Part shown: one piece after another, positions 14,885 to 20,791 of the stretch
Position numbering within the stretch: position 1 is the first letter of the stretch
Layout: each line of letters begins with the position of its first letter
Assembly (NCBI GenBank): GCA_044868295.1
Contig: JBIOWF010000303.1
Coordinates: forward strand, 1-22,649
Source: JBIOWF01 sp044868295
GTDB taxonomy: Bacteria > Actinomycetota > Actinomycetes > Streptosporangiales > Streptosporangiaceae
Direction: 5' to 3'
Length of the DNA stretch: 22,649 nucleotides
Position numbers and translations under genes: made by a program
Notes under the pieces: model-generated
What the model was told of the DNA's origin: nothing
Seen by the model: only the letters and a program-made list of their open reading frames with translations
Database searches by the model: none

Positions 14885-15685
14885 ATGACCGCCGAGGACC
14901 GAGTAGCGACCATCAGCGACCCGAGACCGGGCGACTCCGAGCAGGGCCGCGCCGAGGAGCTGCTCGCCGAGCTGGCCAGGGACGACCTGGACGAGAAGCG
15001 GCGGGCCCGGCTCCGAGAGATGATCGTCGAAATGCACCTCCCCATGGCACGGGACATCGCCCGGCGGTATCTGCACCGCGGCGAGCCCATGGAGGACCTG
15101 CTCCAGGCGGCGTACGTGGGGCTGATGAAGGCGATCAACGGATTCGACCTCAGCCTCGGGCACGGCTTCCGCGGCTACGCCATGGTGACCATGACCGGCG
15201 AGGTGAAGCGGCACTTCCGCGACCGCACGTGGGCCGTCCGCGTGCCGCGCCTCTACCAGGAGCGGCGCTCGGAGCTCAACCGGCACGTCGCCGACATGAC
15301 GCAACAGCTCGGCCGGTTCCCCACCGTGCGCGAGCTCGCCAAGAGGATGCGCATCTCAGAAGAGGAGATGATCCTCACCCTGGACGCCTCCGCGGCGTAC
15401 AGCACGCTGTCCCTCGACGCCCCCCTCGGTGCCGGCGACGCGGCGGCCCTCGGGGACGTGCTCCCGGAGGAGGACGACGCCCTGGACACCCTCGTCGACA
15501 GGGCGGCCGTGAAACCACTCATCGACGATCTTCCCGAACGGGAGAAGAACATCCTCCTGCTGCGGTTCTACGGCAACATGACCCAGGCCGAGATAGCCGC
15601 GGAGTTCGACATATCGCAGATGCACGTGTCGCGGATCCTCCGCAAGGTCCTCGACCAGCTCCGGGCCGAGCTCGTCGCCGGATGA
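14885..15685 (+). CDS. SigB/SigF-family RNA polymerase sigma factor
   Basis: This 266-residue sigma-70 group 3 factor has region 2 at about 69-118 (MEDLLQAAYVGLMKAINGFD, then GFRGYAMVTMTGEVKRHFRD), region 3 at 125-175, and region 4 at 216-260 with the HTH MTQAEIAAEFDISQMHVSRI. It lacks region 1.1, as is usual for stress and sporulation sigma factors regulated by partner switching. I chose ATG 14885, with AAGGGGA 8 nt upstream, over an in-frame GTG at 14867. The stop overlaps by ATGA a possible upstream start of the anti-sigma gene, so the two are one operon. Confidence 0.95.
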   Translation: MTAEDRVATISDPRPGDSEQGRAEELLAELARDDLDEKRRARLREMIVEMHLPMARDIARRYLHRGEPMEDLLQAAYVGLMKAINGFDLSLGHGFRGYAMVTMTGEVKRHFRDRTWAVRVPRLYQERRSELNRHVADMTQQLGRFPTVRELAKRMRISEEEMILTLDASAAYSTLSLDAPLGAGDAAALGDVLPEEDDALDTLVDRAAVKPLIDDLPEREKNILLLRFYGNMTQAEIAAEFDISQMHVSRILRKVLDQLRAELVAG

Positions 15686-15741
15686 CCCGCCCGCGGCGAT
15701 GTATCGTCATCGCCGAGCCGGCCTGTGGGAGGCGTGATCGG

Positions 15742-16158
15742 GTGAACGAGGACGGCGTACGGCCGCCGCCCGCCGACGGAGCGGACAAGGAACTCACCTT
15801 CTCCTTGGCCGATCTCCCCGGTGTGCGCGAGTTCGCCGCCCTCCAGGCACGCCGCCGGGGCATGGCCGAGGACGCCGTCGGCGACCTGGTCGTGGCGCTC
15901 AACGAGGTCGCGACCAACGCCGTGACACACGGCGCGGCCAAGGCGCGGCTGCGCATGTGGGACGACAGCGACGATCTGGTCGTCGACGTGCACGACGAGG
16001 GCAGGCGGTGGCGGCCGGAGGGCCCGCCGGGACACCTGCCGCCCGACGAGAACGCGACGAGTGGCATGGGCCTGTGGGTGGCCCGCCTCCTCAGCAAGGA
16101 CATCTCCGTGGACACGGGCCCCCAGGGGACGACCGTGAGGATGCGTTTCGCTGTGTGA
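15742..16158 (+). CDS. HATPase anti-sigma factor (RsbW-type serine kinase)
   Basis: This protein of about 138 residues has the GHKL ATPase motifs: N-box ALNEVATNAVTHG (Glu55, Asn59), G1 box VHDEG (Asp85, Gly87) and G2 box SGMGLWVARLLS. It should bind the sigma factor just upstream and phosphorylate the STAS protein. The GTG at 15742 has GGGAGG with 9-nt spacing. An in-frame ATG at 15682, overlapping the sigma stop, would add 20 residues. It is followed by the NADH dehydrogenase gene after 18 nt, suggesting a sigma/anti-sigma/NDH operon. Confidence 0.9.
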   Translation: MNEDGVRPPPADGADKELTFSLADLPGVREFAALQARRRGMAEDAVGDLVVALNEVATNAVTHGAAKARLRMWDDSDDLVVDVHDEGRRWRPEGPPGHLPPDENATSGMGLWVARLLSKDISVDTGPQGTTVRMRFAV

Positions 16159-16167
16159 AAGGGGTAA
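16143..16167 (+). promoter_or_regulatory. Candidate SigB-type promoter at the NADH dehydrogenase gene
   Basis: GCGT (16143-16146), 15 nt, GGGTAA (16162-16167) matches the actinomycete SigB pattern GNNT-N14-16-GGGTAc/t at all but the last base. The predicted start point is within a few bases of the NDH-2 ATG (16177). It overlaps the end of the anti-sigma gene. The same core GCGT-N15-GGGTA is found upstream of the DUF6458-type gene. Confidence 0.35.
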
Positions 16168-16176
16168 GGGCAACGT

Positions 16177-17526
16177 ATGACCGCACCCCGCATCCTGATC
16201 GTCGGCGGCGGATATGTCGGTATGTACACCGCACTCCGCCTCCAGCACAAGCTCGGCCGCGGCGAAGCGGAGATCATCGTCGCGGACAACGACTCCTACA
16301 TGACCTACCAGCCGTTCCTCCCCGAGGCGGCCGCCGGGAACATCGAGCCCCGGCACGTGGTCGTCCCCCTCAGAAGGATTCTCACCGCCTGCGAGATCCT
16401 CAGCGGGAGCATCGTCCAGGTGAGCCTCGCCCGCCGCGACGCGGAATTCCGGCCGCACGAGGGGCCGCCCCGCGTCCTCGGCTACGACTACCTGGTGTTC
16501 GCGCCCGGGTCCGTGTCCCGGCTCCTCCCGATTCCCGGGCTCGCGGAGCGCGGAATCGGCTTCAAGACCGTCGAGGAGGCCATCCACCTGCGCAACCACA
16601 TCCTGGGCAGGCTCGACATCGCCACCTCCACTCCGGACCCGGACGTCCGCCGCCGGGCGCTGACCTTCGTCTTCGTGGGCGCCGGATTCGCCGGCGTCGA
16701 AGTGCTGGCCGAGCTCGAGGACATGGTCCGCGACGCCTGCAGGTACTTCCGCGGCCTTCGCATGGAGGACATGCGGTGGCTGCTCGTGGAGGCCACCGGC
16801 CGGATCCTCCCCGAGGTCGGGCCCGACATGGGCAGATGGACGGCGGAGCAGCTGCGCAAACGCGGCATCGACCTGCGGCTGGAGACCCGGCTCAAGTCAG
16901 CGGAGAACGGCCACATCATGCTCGACGACGGAGACGAGTTCGACGCCGAGACGCTCGTATGGACGGCCGGGGTCATGCCGCACCCGCTCGCCAACTCGGG
17001 CGACCTGCCCCTGGATGACAAAGGCCGGGTCAAGGCGTCGGAGTTCCTGCTCATCGAGGGCACCGACTTCGCGTTCACCGCCGGGGACTCGGCCGCCGTC
17101 CCCGATCTCACCCGGCCCGGCGAGCTCTGCCAGCCCAACGCCCAGCATGCCGTACGGCAGGCGCACCGCCTGGCCGACAACCTTCTCGCCACCTTGAGGG
17201 GCGGGGAGCTCAAGCCGTACAAGCACAAGAACGCCGGGTCGGTGGCCAGCCTGGGGCTGCACAAAGGGGTGGCGCAGATCTACGGCCGGGAGATCCGCGG
17301 GTTCCCCGCGTGGTTCATGCACCGGACCTACCATCTCGCCCGCATGCCGACGCTCAACCGGAAGACGCGCATTCTGATGGACTGGACGCTGGCCCTGTTC
17401 TTCCGCCGGGAGATCGTCTCGCTCGGCGCCCTGCAACGCCCACGCGAGGAGTTCGAACTGGCCGCCTGGGCTTCGGCGCACCGGCACATGCCCGCACACG
17501 CGCCCGGACCCGGCGCCCCGCGGTAG
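16177..17526 (+). CDS. ndh: Type II NADH:quinone oxidoreductase (NDH-2)
   Basis: This 449-residue flavoprotein passes electrons from NADH to menaquinone at the inner membrane face without pumping protons. It has an FAD Rossmann motif VGGGYVGMYTAL (9-20), an NADH Rossmann motif FVGAGFAGVEVLAEL (166-180), the FAD-contacting FTAGDSAAV (300-308) and CQPNAQHAVRQ (318-328). A C-terminal amphipathic tail, TRILMDWTLALFFRREIVSLG, probably anchors it to the membrane. The start follows TAAGGG and lies 18 nt after the anti-sigma gene. Placement behind a stress sigma factor and its anti-sigma factor suggests respiratory or redox output, or feedback, for that switch. Confidence 0.93.
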   Translation: MTAPRILIVGGGYVGMYTALRLQHKLGRGEAEIIVADNDSYMTYQPFLPEAAAGNIEPRHVVVPLRRILTACEILSGSIVQVSLARRDAEFRPHEGPPRVLGYDYLVFAPGSVSRLLPIPGLAERGIGFKTVEEAIHLRNHILGRLDIATSTPDPDVRRRALTFVFVGAGFAGVEVLAELEDMVRDACRYFRGLRMEDMRWLLVEATGRILPEVGPDMGRWTAEQLRKRGIDLRLETRLKSAENGHIMLDDGDEFDAETLVWTAGVMPHPLANSGDLPLDDKGRVKASEFLLIEGTDFAFTAGDSAAVPDLTRPGELCQPNAQHAVRQAHRLADNLLATLRGGELKPYKHKNAGSVASLGLHKGVAQIYGREIRGFPAWFMHRTYHLARMPTLNRKTRILMDWTLALFFRREIVSLGALQRPREEFELAAWASAHRHMPAHAPGPGAPR

Positions 17527-17531
17527 CGCAC

Positions 17532-17568
17532 GGCGGAGGGGCGCCTCCGAAACCGGCACCCCTCCGCC
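17532..17568 (+). terminator. Terminator after the sigma/anti-sigma/NDH unit
   Basis: GGCGGAGGGG (17532-17541) pairs perfectly with CCCCTCCGCC (17559-17568), a 10-bp GC stem with a 17-nt loop starting 6 nt after the NDH-2 stop. A second hairpin, CTGAGGC-gttcg-GCCTCAG (17573-17591), follows at once. Confidence 0.75.
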
Positions 17569-17593
17569 CCGGCTGAGGCGTTCGGCCTCAGAT

Positions 17594-17764
17594 GTTCGGG
17601 CCCGGCGTCAGCGCTGAGGCGTTGGGCCCCTCAGGTGTTCGCCCTGACGTCAGCGCTGAAGCGTTGCAGCCCTCGAGTGTTCGGCCGGGCGTCAGCGCTG
17701 AGGTGTTTGGGCCCCTCAGGCGTTCGCCCTCGCGTCAGCGCCGGGCTCGCGTCACCGCCTGGCT
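17594..17764. repeat. Tandem array of about 43 bp units, four copies
   Basis: Units begin GTTCG at 17594, 17637, 17679 and 17722, giving periods of 43, 42 and 43 bp. Each of the first three carries the 10-bp palindrome TCAGCGCTGA, then GARGYGTT and a C-rich end; the fourth unit is degenerate (TCAGCGCCGG). The array fills the gap between the NDH-2 terminator and the end of the convergent small membrane protein gene. It can be read as a repeated VSAEALGP-like peptide, but the period is not a multiple of 3 and no ribosome site precedes it. Confidence 0.85.
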
Positions 17765-17937
17765 CGCGTCCGCCCGCCGCTCCGCCAGGCGGTCGACGTA
17801 CCGACGCCTGCCTGATGCAGGGCGAGCAGGCACAGGCCCAGCGCGATCAGCGCGGTGAGGCCGACGCCGATACTGGCATTGAGCAGATCGAGAAGGAACG
17901 CGATGCCGAAGACGACCGCCGCGGCGATGGCGAGCAT
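17752..17937 (-). CDS. Small two-helix membrane protein
   Basis: This 61-residue protein is almost all membrane: helices at about 2-20 and 24-43, then LHQAGVGTSTAW and a short basic tail ending RTRARR, expected in the cytoplasm. It resembles small conserved actinomycete membrane proteins of unknown role with the same LALHQAGVG ending. The ATG has GAGG 5 nt upstream and lies 6 nt after the preceding gene, so it is the last gene of a three-gene operon. Its 3' end overlaps the last, degenerate unit of the repeat array. Confidence 0.75.
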   Translation of the reverse strand: MLAIAAAVVFGIAFLLDLLNASIGVGLTALIALGLCLLALHQAGVGTSTAWRSGGRTRARR

Positions 17938-17943
17938 GATGCC

Positions 17944-18516
17944 TCACTTCCTGACTAGTTGGGCGAATATGGCGCGGTACTCGCGCAGCGCCAGCCGTAG
18001 CTGCTCGGTGTCGTCCTGGTCGGCGTTCTTCCAGCGGTCCACCACGCTCTGGCGGCGCGTGCCGAGCTGGGTCAGGGCCTCCTCGACCAGCGCGTCGGCC
18101 TGCTCGACCGACTCGCGCGGGTGCTCGACGAACCCGGCCTTGATGTCACTCCACCGCTGCTCGAAGTCGATGCCCTCGGCGCCCCTCCGGGCCGCTCCGG
18201 CGTCCTCCGGCGTCATCGGCCGGTCCGCCCCAGCCTCCTCACGGGCGCGCTGCCCCGGCACGGTGACGTCGTCGTTGAGCACGTCCCCAGGCCGGTCCAC
18301 CGGCTCGAAGGACTCCCGTTCCGCGGGACCCCCGCCGGCTTCGGGCGAGTACACCGGCCCCGGGCCCTCGAAGTCGCTTCGCCGCCCCTCAGAACGATCG
18401 CCGCGTTCGTCGGCGAAGGCCTGCTCCCTGCGCGCCTCCTCCTCAAGGGGCTCGGGCCGCTCCGGCGCCGGCTCCTCAGGCGCGTCGTATCGGGTGTCGT
18501 AGGGATCCTTGTTCAT
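17944..18516 (-). CDS. Acidic hydrophilic protein with a WSD-type C-terminal domain
   Basis: This 190-residue protein has no signal peptide or membrane segment. Residues 1-110 are acidic, proline-rich and probably disordered. Residues 117-188 form a helical domain with FEQRWSDIKAGFVEHP, SVEQADALVEEAL and TEQLRLALREYRAIFAQLV. This domain is clearly paralogous to the C-terminal part of the next gene upstream. The start at ATG 18516 has AGGAG 9 nt upstream inside the end of that gene. The role is unknown; the family seems common in actinomycetes near stress genes. Confidence 0.82.
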   Translation of the reverse strand: MNKDPYDTRYDAPEEPAPERPEPLEEEARREQAFADERGDRSEGRRSDFEGPGPVYSPEAGGGPAERESFEPVDRPGDVLNDDVTVPGQRAREEAGADRPMTPEDAGAARRGAEGIDFEQRWSDIKAGFVEHPRESVEQADALVEEALTQLGTRRQSVVDRWKNADQDDTEQLRLALREYRAIFAQLVRK

Positions 18517-18521
18517 CACCC

Positions 18522-19079
18522 TCAGCTCCTCGGTGTCGAGCGACCAGGGGTCTCCAGGAGTTCCTGGAACAGCACCCGGTAATGGACCATGGCCTGGCGG
18601 AGCTCCTCAGTGGACGCCTCCTGCCGTGCGGCGCGGCGGCTGACGTCGTGCGCCTGCCGGTAGTGGTCCAGAGTGGCGGCGTGGGCGACCGAGAGGTCGT
18701 TCACCTGCTGCTCGAACTCCTCGGTCGGGTAGCCACGGTCGGCCATGACCGAGGTGACGAGCGCGTCGGCCTCGGTGACGGCGAAGCCGGGGGCGTCGAC
18801 GAAATGTTCCTGCACGTCCGACCACTTGCTCGAGTAGTTCTGCCTGGTCTCTTGATCGAGCGGCTTGATGTCGAGCTTGTCGTGCCGTTCCTCGCGGGCG
18901 AGCAGCTCCTGCTCGGCCTCCTTGCGGCTGTCGCGCTCCTGCAGCGTCCGGTCGTACTCCGGCCCGAACTGGTCCTGTAGGTGGTGGCGCTGGCGGTTCT
19001 GACGTGCGACGAGGTAGCCGATCACGAGGATCGCCACCAACACGACGACGATCACGGCCACCCATCCTGCGGTGGTCAT
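18522..19079 (-). CDS. Membrane-anchored protein with a WSD-type domain
   Basis: This 185-residue protein has one N-terminal membrane helix (about 6-25, VAVIVVVLVAILVIGYLVA) followed by a charged coiled-coil-like stretch (28-75, with FGPEYDRTLQERDSRKEAEQ). A helical domain follows: YSSKWSDVQEHFVDAP (82-97), VTEADALVTSVMADRGYP, and TEELRQAMVHYRVLFQELL (157-175). The last domain matches the neighbouring 190-residue protein. The widespread actinobacterial family is annotated as hypothetical or secreted; no activity is known to me. The ATG 19079 has GGAGG 6 nt upstream. It is the first gene of the three-gene operon. Confidence 0.85.
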   Translation of the reverse strand: MTTAGWVAVIVVVLVAILVIGYLVARQNRQRHHLQDQFGPEYDRTLQERDSRKEAEQELLAREERHDKLDIKPLDQETRQNYSSKWSDVQEHFVDAPGFAVTEADALVTSVMADRGYPTEEFEQQVNDLSVAHAATLDHYRQAHDVSRRAARQEASTEELRQAMVHYRVLFQELLETPGRSTPRS

Positions 19080-19143
19080 ATCTGCCTCCAGGGTGAGTGC
19101 GTTGCGTCCCTTCGCACTGCCCTGGAAAACGACGTCCAAGCCT

Positions 19144-19168
19144 GCGTAATCACTCGCCTCGGGGGTAG
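19144..19168 (+). promoter_or_regulatory. SigB-type promoter motif upstream of the DUF6458-type gene
   Basis: GCGT (19144-19147), 15 nt, GGGTAG (19163-19168) fits GNNT-N14-16-GGGTAc/t except for the last base. The predicted start is about 23 nt before the ATG, leaving room for the GAGGAGG ribosome site. The divergent gap is 119 bp. Confidence 0.45.
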
Positions 19169-19198
19169 GCGAAGTTATTACCGTCTGAGGAGGTTGTC

Positions 19199-19480
19199 AT
19201 GGGCTTCGGAGCCGGTCTCGCCTTCATCGCGGTCGGCGCGGTTCTCGCTTTCGCCGTCCAGTGGGACATTCCAGGAATCGATCTACAGATGATCGGCTGG
19301 ATCCTGATGGGCGTCGGCGTCGCCGGAATTCTGCTGACCGGCCTTTACGCGCGACGTTCTCGCGCAGGGGACACCGTGGAGATGGTCGAGCCCGACATCA
19401 TGTACACCGTCGACCCGTCCGTGGAGCCGCGCGGGACCGACCCGCACATGCACGTCCACGTACGGGACGAGAAGATCTAG
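19199..19480 (+). CDS. DUF6458-type small membrane protein
   Basis: This 93-residue protein has two membrane helices: GAGLAFIAVGAVLAFAVQW (4-22) and MIGWILMGVGVAGILLTGLY (31-50), joined by DIPGIDLQ. A soluble tail with an acidic part and a His-rich end (HMHVHV) follows. The first 50 residues fit the DUF6458 family pattern (GxGxxLxAxGAILxFAV...GIDLxxxGWILM). Function is unknown. GAGGAGG lies 5 nt before the ATG, and a SigB-like promoter motif lies upstream. It is divergent from the three-gene WSD operon. Confidence 0.88.
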   Translation: MGFGAGLAFIAVGAVLAFAVQWDIPGIDLQMIGWILMGVGVAGILLTGLYARRSRAGDTVEMVEPDIMYTVDPSVEPRGTDPHMHVHVRDEKI

Positions 19481-19505
19481 CCGCGGTCGGCTGCCTGATT
19501 CACAT

Positions 19506-19532
19506 CCGCCCAGGTCGCGGCACAACGGGCGG
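19506..19532. terminator. Possible bidirectional hairpin between convergent genes
   Basis: CCGCCC (19506-19511) and GGGCGG (19527-19532) pair across a 15-nt loop. An outer TAGCCGC/GCGGCTA pair extends the fold back to the end of the DUF6458-type gene. There is no T-tract. It lies between two convergent genes. Confidence 0.35.
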
Positions 19533-19560
19533 CTACGTGGGACAGCGGGTTGTTTTCGGG

Positions 19561-19992
19561 TCACGTGTCGGTCTCGGATGGGATCGCCTTCCGCGCCTCG
19601 GCGAGGACGATCGCGATGTGCGGGTTCTCCGTGGCGGGCACCTCACGGAAGCCCTCCGACGGGTCGTAGGCGATGTCGAGGCCCCCGTCGACCAGGCGCC
19701 CCGCCCAGCGGAGGGCGGTGTTGAGCTTCTCCTTCGAGATAGTACGGCCCTGCGCCACCGCGGAAAGGTTCCGCAGATTCGTGGCGGGACCGGTCTGGTT
19801 GTGCTCGCGGTTCAGCTTCCAGGGCAGGGCCCGGCTGTGGTCCGTCATCGGCTTGGACAGCCCCGCGGCCCGTTTGGCCTGGAGAATCCCGGACTCGGTC
19901 ACGCCGAAATGCGCGGCTAGCTCCGCGTTGGACCATCCGTCGGCCACCAGACCGCCCAGCTCCTCATGATCGACCCGCGGTTTGCGTCCCAT
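19561..19992 (-). CDS. Phage-like helix-turn-helix protein
   Basis: This 143-residue protein has an N-terminal HTH of the resolvase/GcrA-like type (DHEELGGLVADGWSNAELAA, then HFGVTESGILQAKRAAGL). The following domain has SRALPWKLNREHNQT, LNTALRWAGRLVDGGLDIAY and DPSEGF. The second part recalls small DNA-binding proteins of actinobacteriophages and integrative elements that contain an A-x-PW-x-x-x-x-EH motif. No Shine-Dalgarno is present before the ATG, so it may be leaderless. It sits 88 bp from tRNA-Pro with no integrase in view, so it is probably a leftover or orphan of a mobile element. Function is unproven. Confidence 0.65.
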   Translation of the reverse strand: MGRKPRVDHEELGGLVADGWSNAELAAHFGVTESGILQAKRAAGLSKPMTDHSRALPWKLNREHNQTGPATNLRNLSAVAQGRTISKEKLNTALRWAGRLVDGGLDIAYDPSEGFREVPATENPHIAIVLAEARKAIPSETDT

Positions 19993-20079
19993 GATCGATA
20001 GCCTAGGCCTACGGCATCAGGCTGTGCGCACGTGCCCTGAATCTGCGCTAAGGTTGGTGTCGCTCGGCCAGCCGGGCAA

Positions 20080-20153
<74 letters not shown>

Positions 20154-20172
20154 CACTGTTTCGGCAGGTCGG

Positions 20173-20208
20173 AGCCACAGTATCCAAGATCGGATGCTGT
20201 GGCTTTTC
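20173..20208 (+). terminator. Intrinsic terminator of tRNA-Pro
   Basis: AGCCACAG (20173-20180) pairs with CTGTGGCT (20197-20204), with further inner pairing ATCC/GGAT, and is followed by a short T run (TTTCTC). It lies 20 nt after the tRNA and is the only T-tailed terminator in the window. Confidence 0.8.
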
Positions 20209-20262
20209 TCTTGTGTCACCCAGGTGTCATCAAAGCTCGGCTCCCGTTGGCTGCCGTCCGGT

Positions 20263-20276
20263 GACAGATATCTGTC
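20263..20276. other. Orphan 14-bp perfect palindrome
   Basis: GACAGATATCTGTC is fully self-complementary. It lies 110 bp downstream of tRNA-Pro in a stretch (20209-20369) where I see no gene. The flanks also carry three GTGTCA motifs (20214, 20225, 20281). It may be a regulator or recombinase site of a lost mobile element. Confidence 0.5.
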
Positions 20277-20377
20277 CAGCGTGTCAGGGCATTCGCCGGT
20301 CCGGAGAGAGGCCCTGCGGGCACGGTTCAAACGCAGGTGGAAATCTACGATGTAAAGGAGTAGGCCAGCCGCTGCCC

Positions 20378-20551
20378 GTAAACATTCACATGGTGCACGA
20401 AGAGGGAGCAAACGACAGCAAGCAGTCACTGTTTCGTGCGTGGACGACTGTGGGAGACATCGGATTTAGGCCATGAAATCGCCTGCATGCCGATAGCTGT
20501 GACGATCCGTCGACCAGCCGATCACGTTCCGTAGGCCACCTGAATGTTTAC
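20378..20551. mobile_element. 174-bp MITE, IS66-type ends
   Basis: The element begins GTAAACATTCA and ends with its exact reverse complement TGAATGTTTAC. Imperfect matching continues inward to about 23 bp (TGG and ACG shared). It is flanked by a perfect 8-bp direct duplication CGCTGCCC at 20370-20377 and 20552-20559. GTAA ends plus an 8-bp target duplication are the known hallmarks of the IS66 family. There is no transposase; the longest plus-strand frame is a 28-codon ORF at 20390-20476. It is therefore a non-autonomous derivative that moved in trans. The exact duplication implies recent insertion. Confidence 0.75.
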
Positions 20552-20599
20552 CGCTGCCCGTGGTTCTGATCAGACATGGCATGACGAGGCTCAGACAGC

Positions 20600-20752
20600 A
20601 TGCTCGGCGTGCATCCTCGCCAGGATGCAGAGGTCGGGCCGCTTCCCCGGCTCCAACTGGCGATCGACAGCAACGTGCAAGCTGTCGTGAAGGGATTCAT
20701 CGTTATCGGCGCAGTGGCCGTTGACGCCCTGGCGCGACGTCGAACCGGCTGA
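20600..20752 (+). pseudogene. C-terminal remnant of a sugar ABC transporter permease (RbsC-like)
   Basis: A 50-codon ORF ends LQLAIDSNVQAVVKGFIVIG followed by AVAVDALARRRTG. This is the typical last helix and basic tail of ribose-type (BPD_transp_2) permeases, where a segment such as VVKG-hydrophobic-VALD is followed by RRR. Only about the last 33 residues match (from roughly 20654); the first part (MLGVHPRQDAEVG) looks unrelated and there is no good ribosome site. The rest of the permease, about 290 residues, is missing. The nearby MITE and tRNA suggest it was cut by a deletion or insertion event. Confidence 0.6.
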
Positions 20753-20791
20753 TATCCGGTCATGCCCACTTCAAGTCCGCGGGCTCTTGGC

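Noticed and set aside
17592..17858. Protein with VSAEALGP repeats read from the 43-bp array
   Set aside because: The repeat period is not a multiple of three, no ribosome site is present, and it lies directly behind a terminator.
19080..19143. GTTT-N16-GGGACG as a SigB-type promoter for the minus-strand WSD operon
   Set aside because: The -10 part matches only GGG of GGGTAT, which is too weak to annotate.
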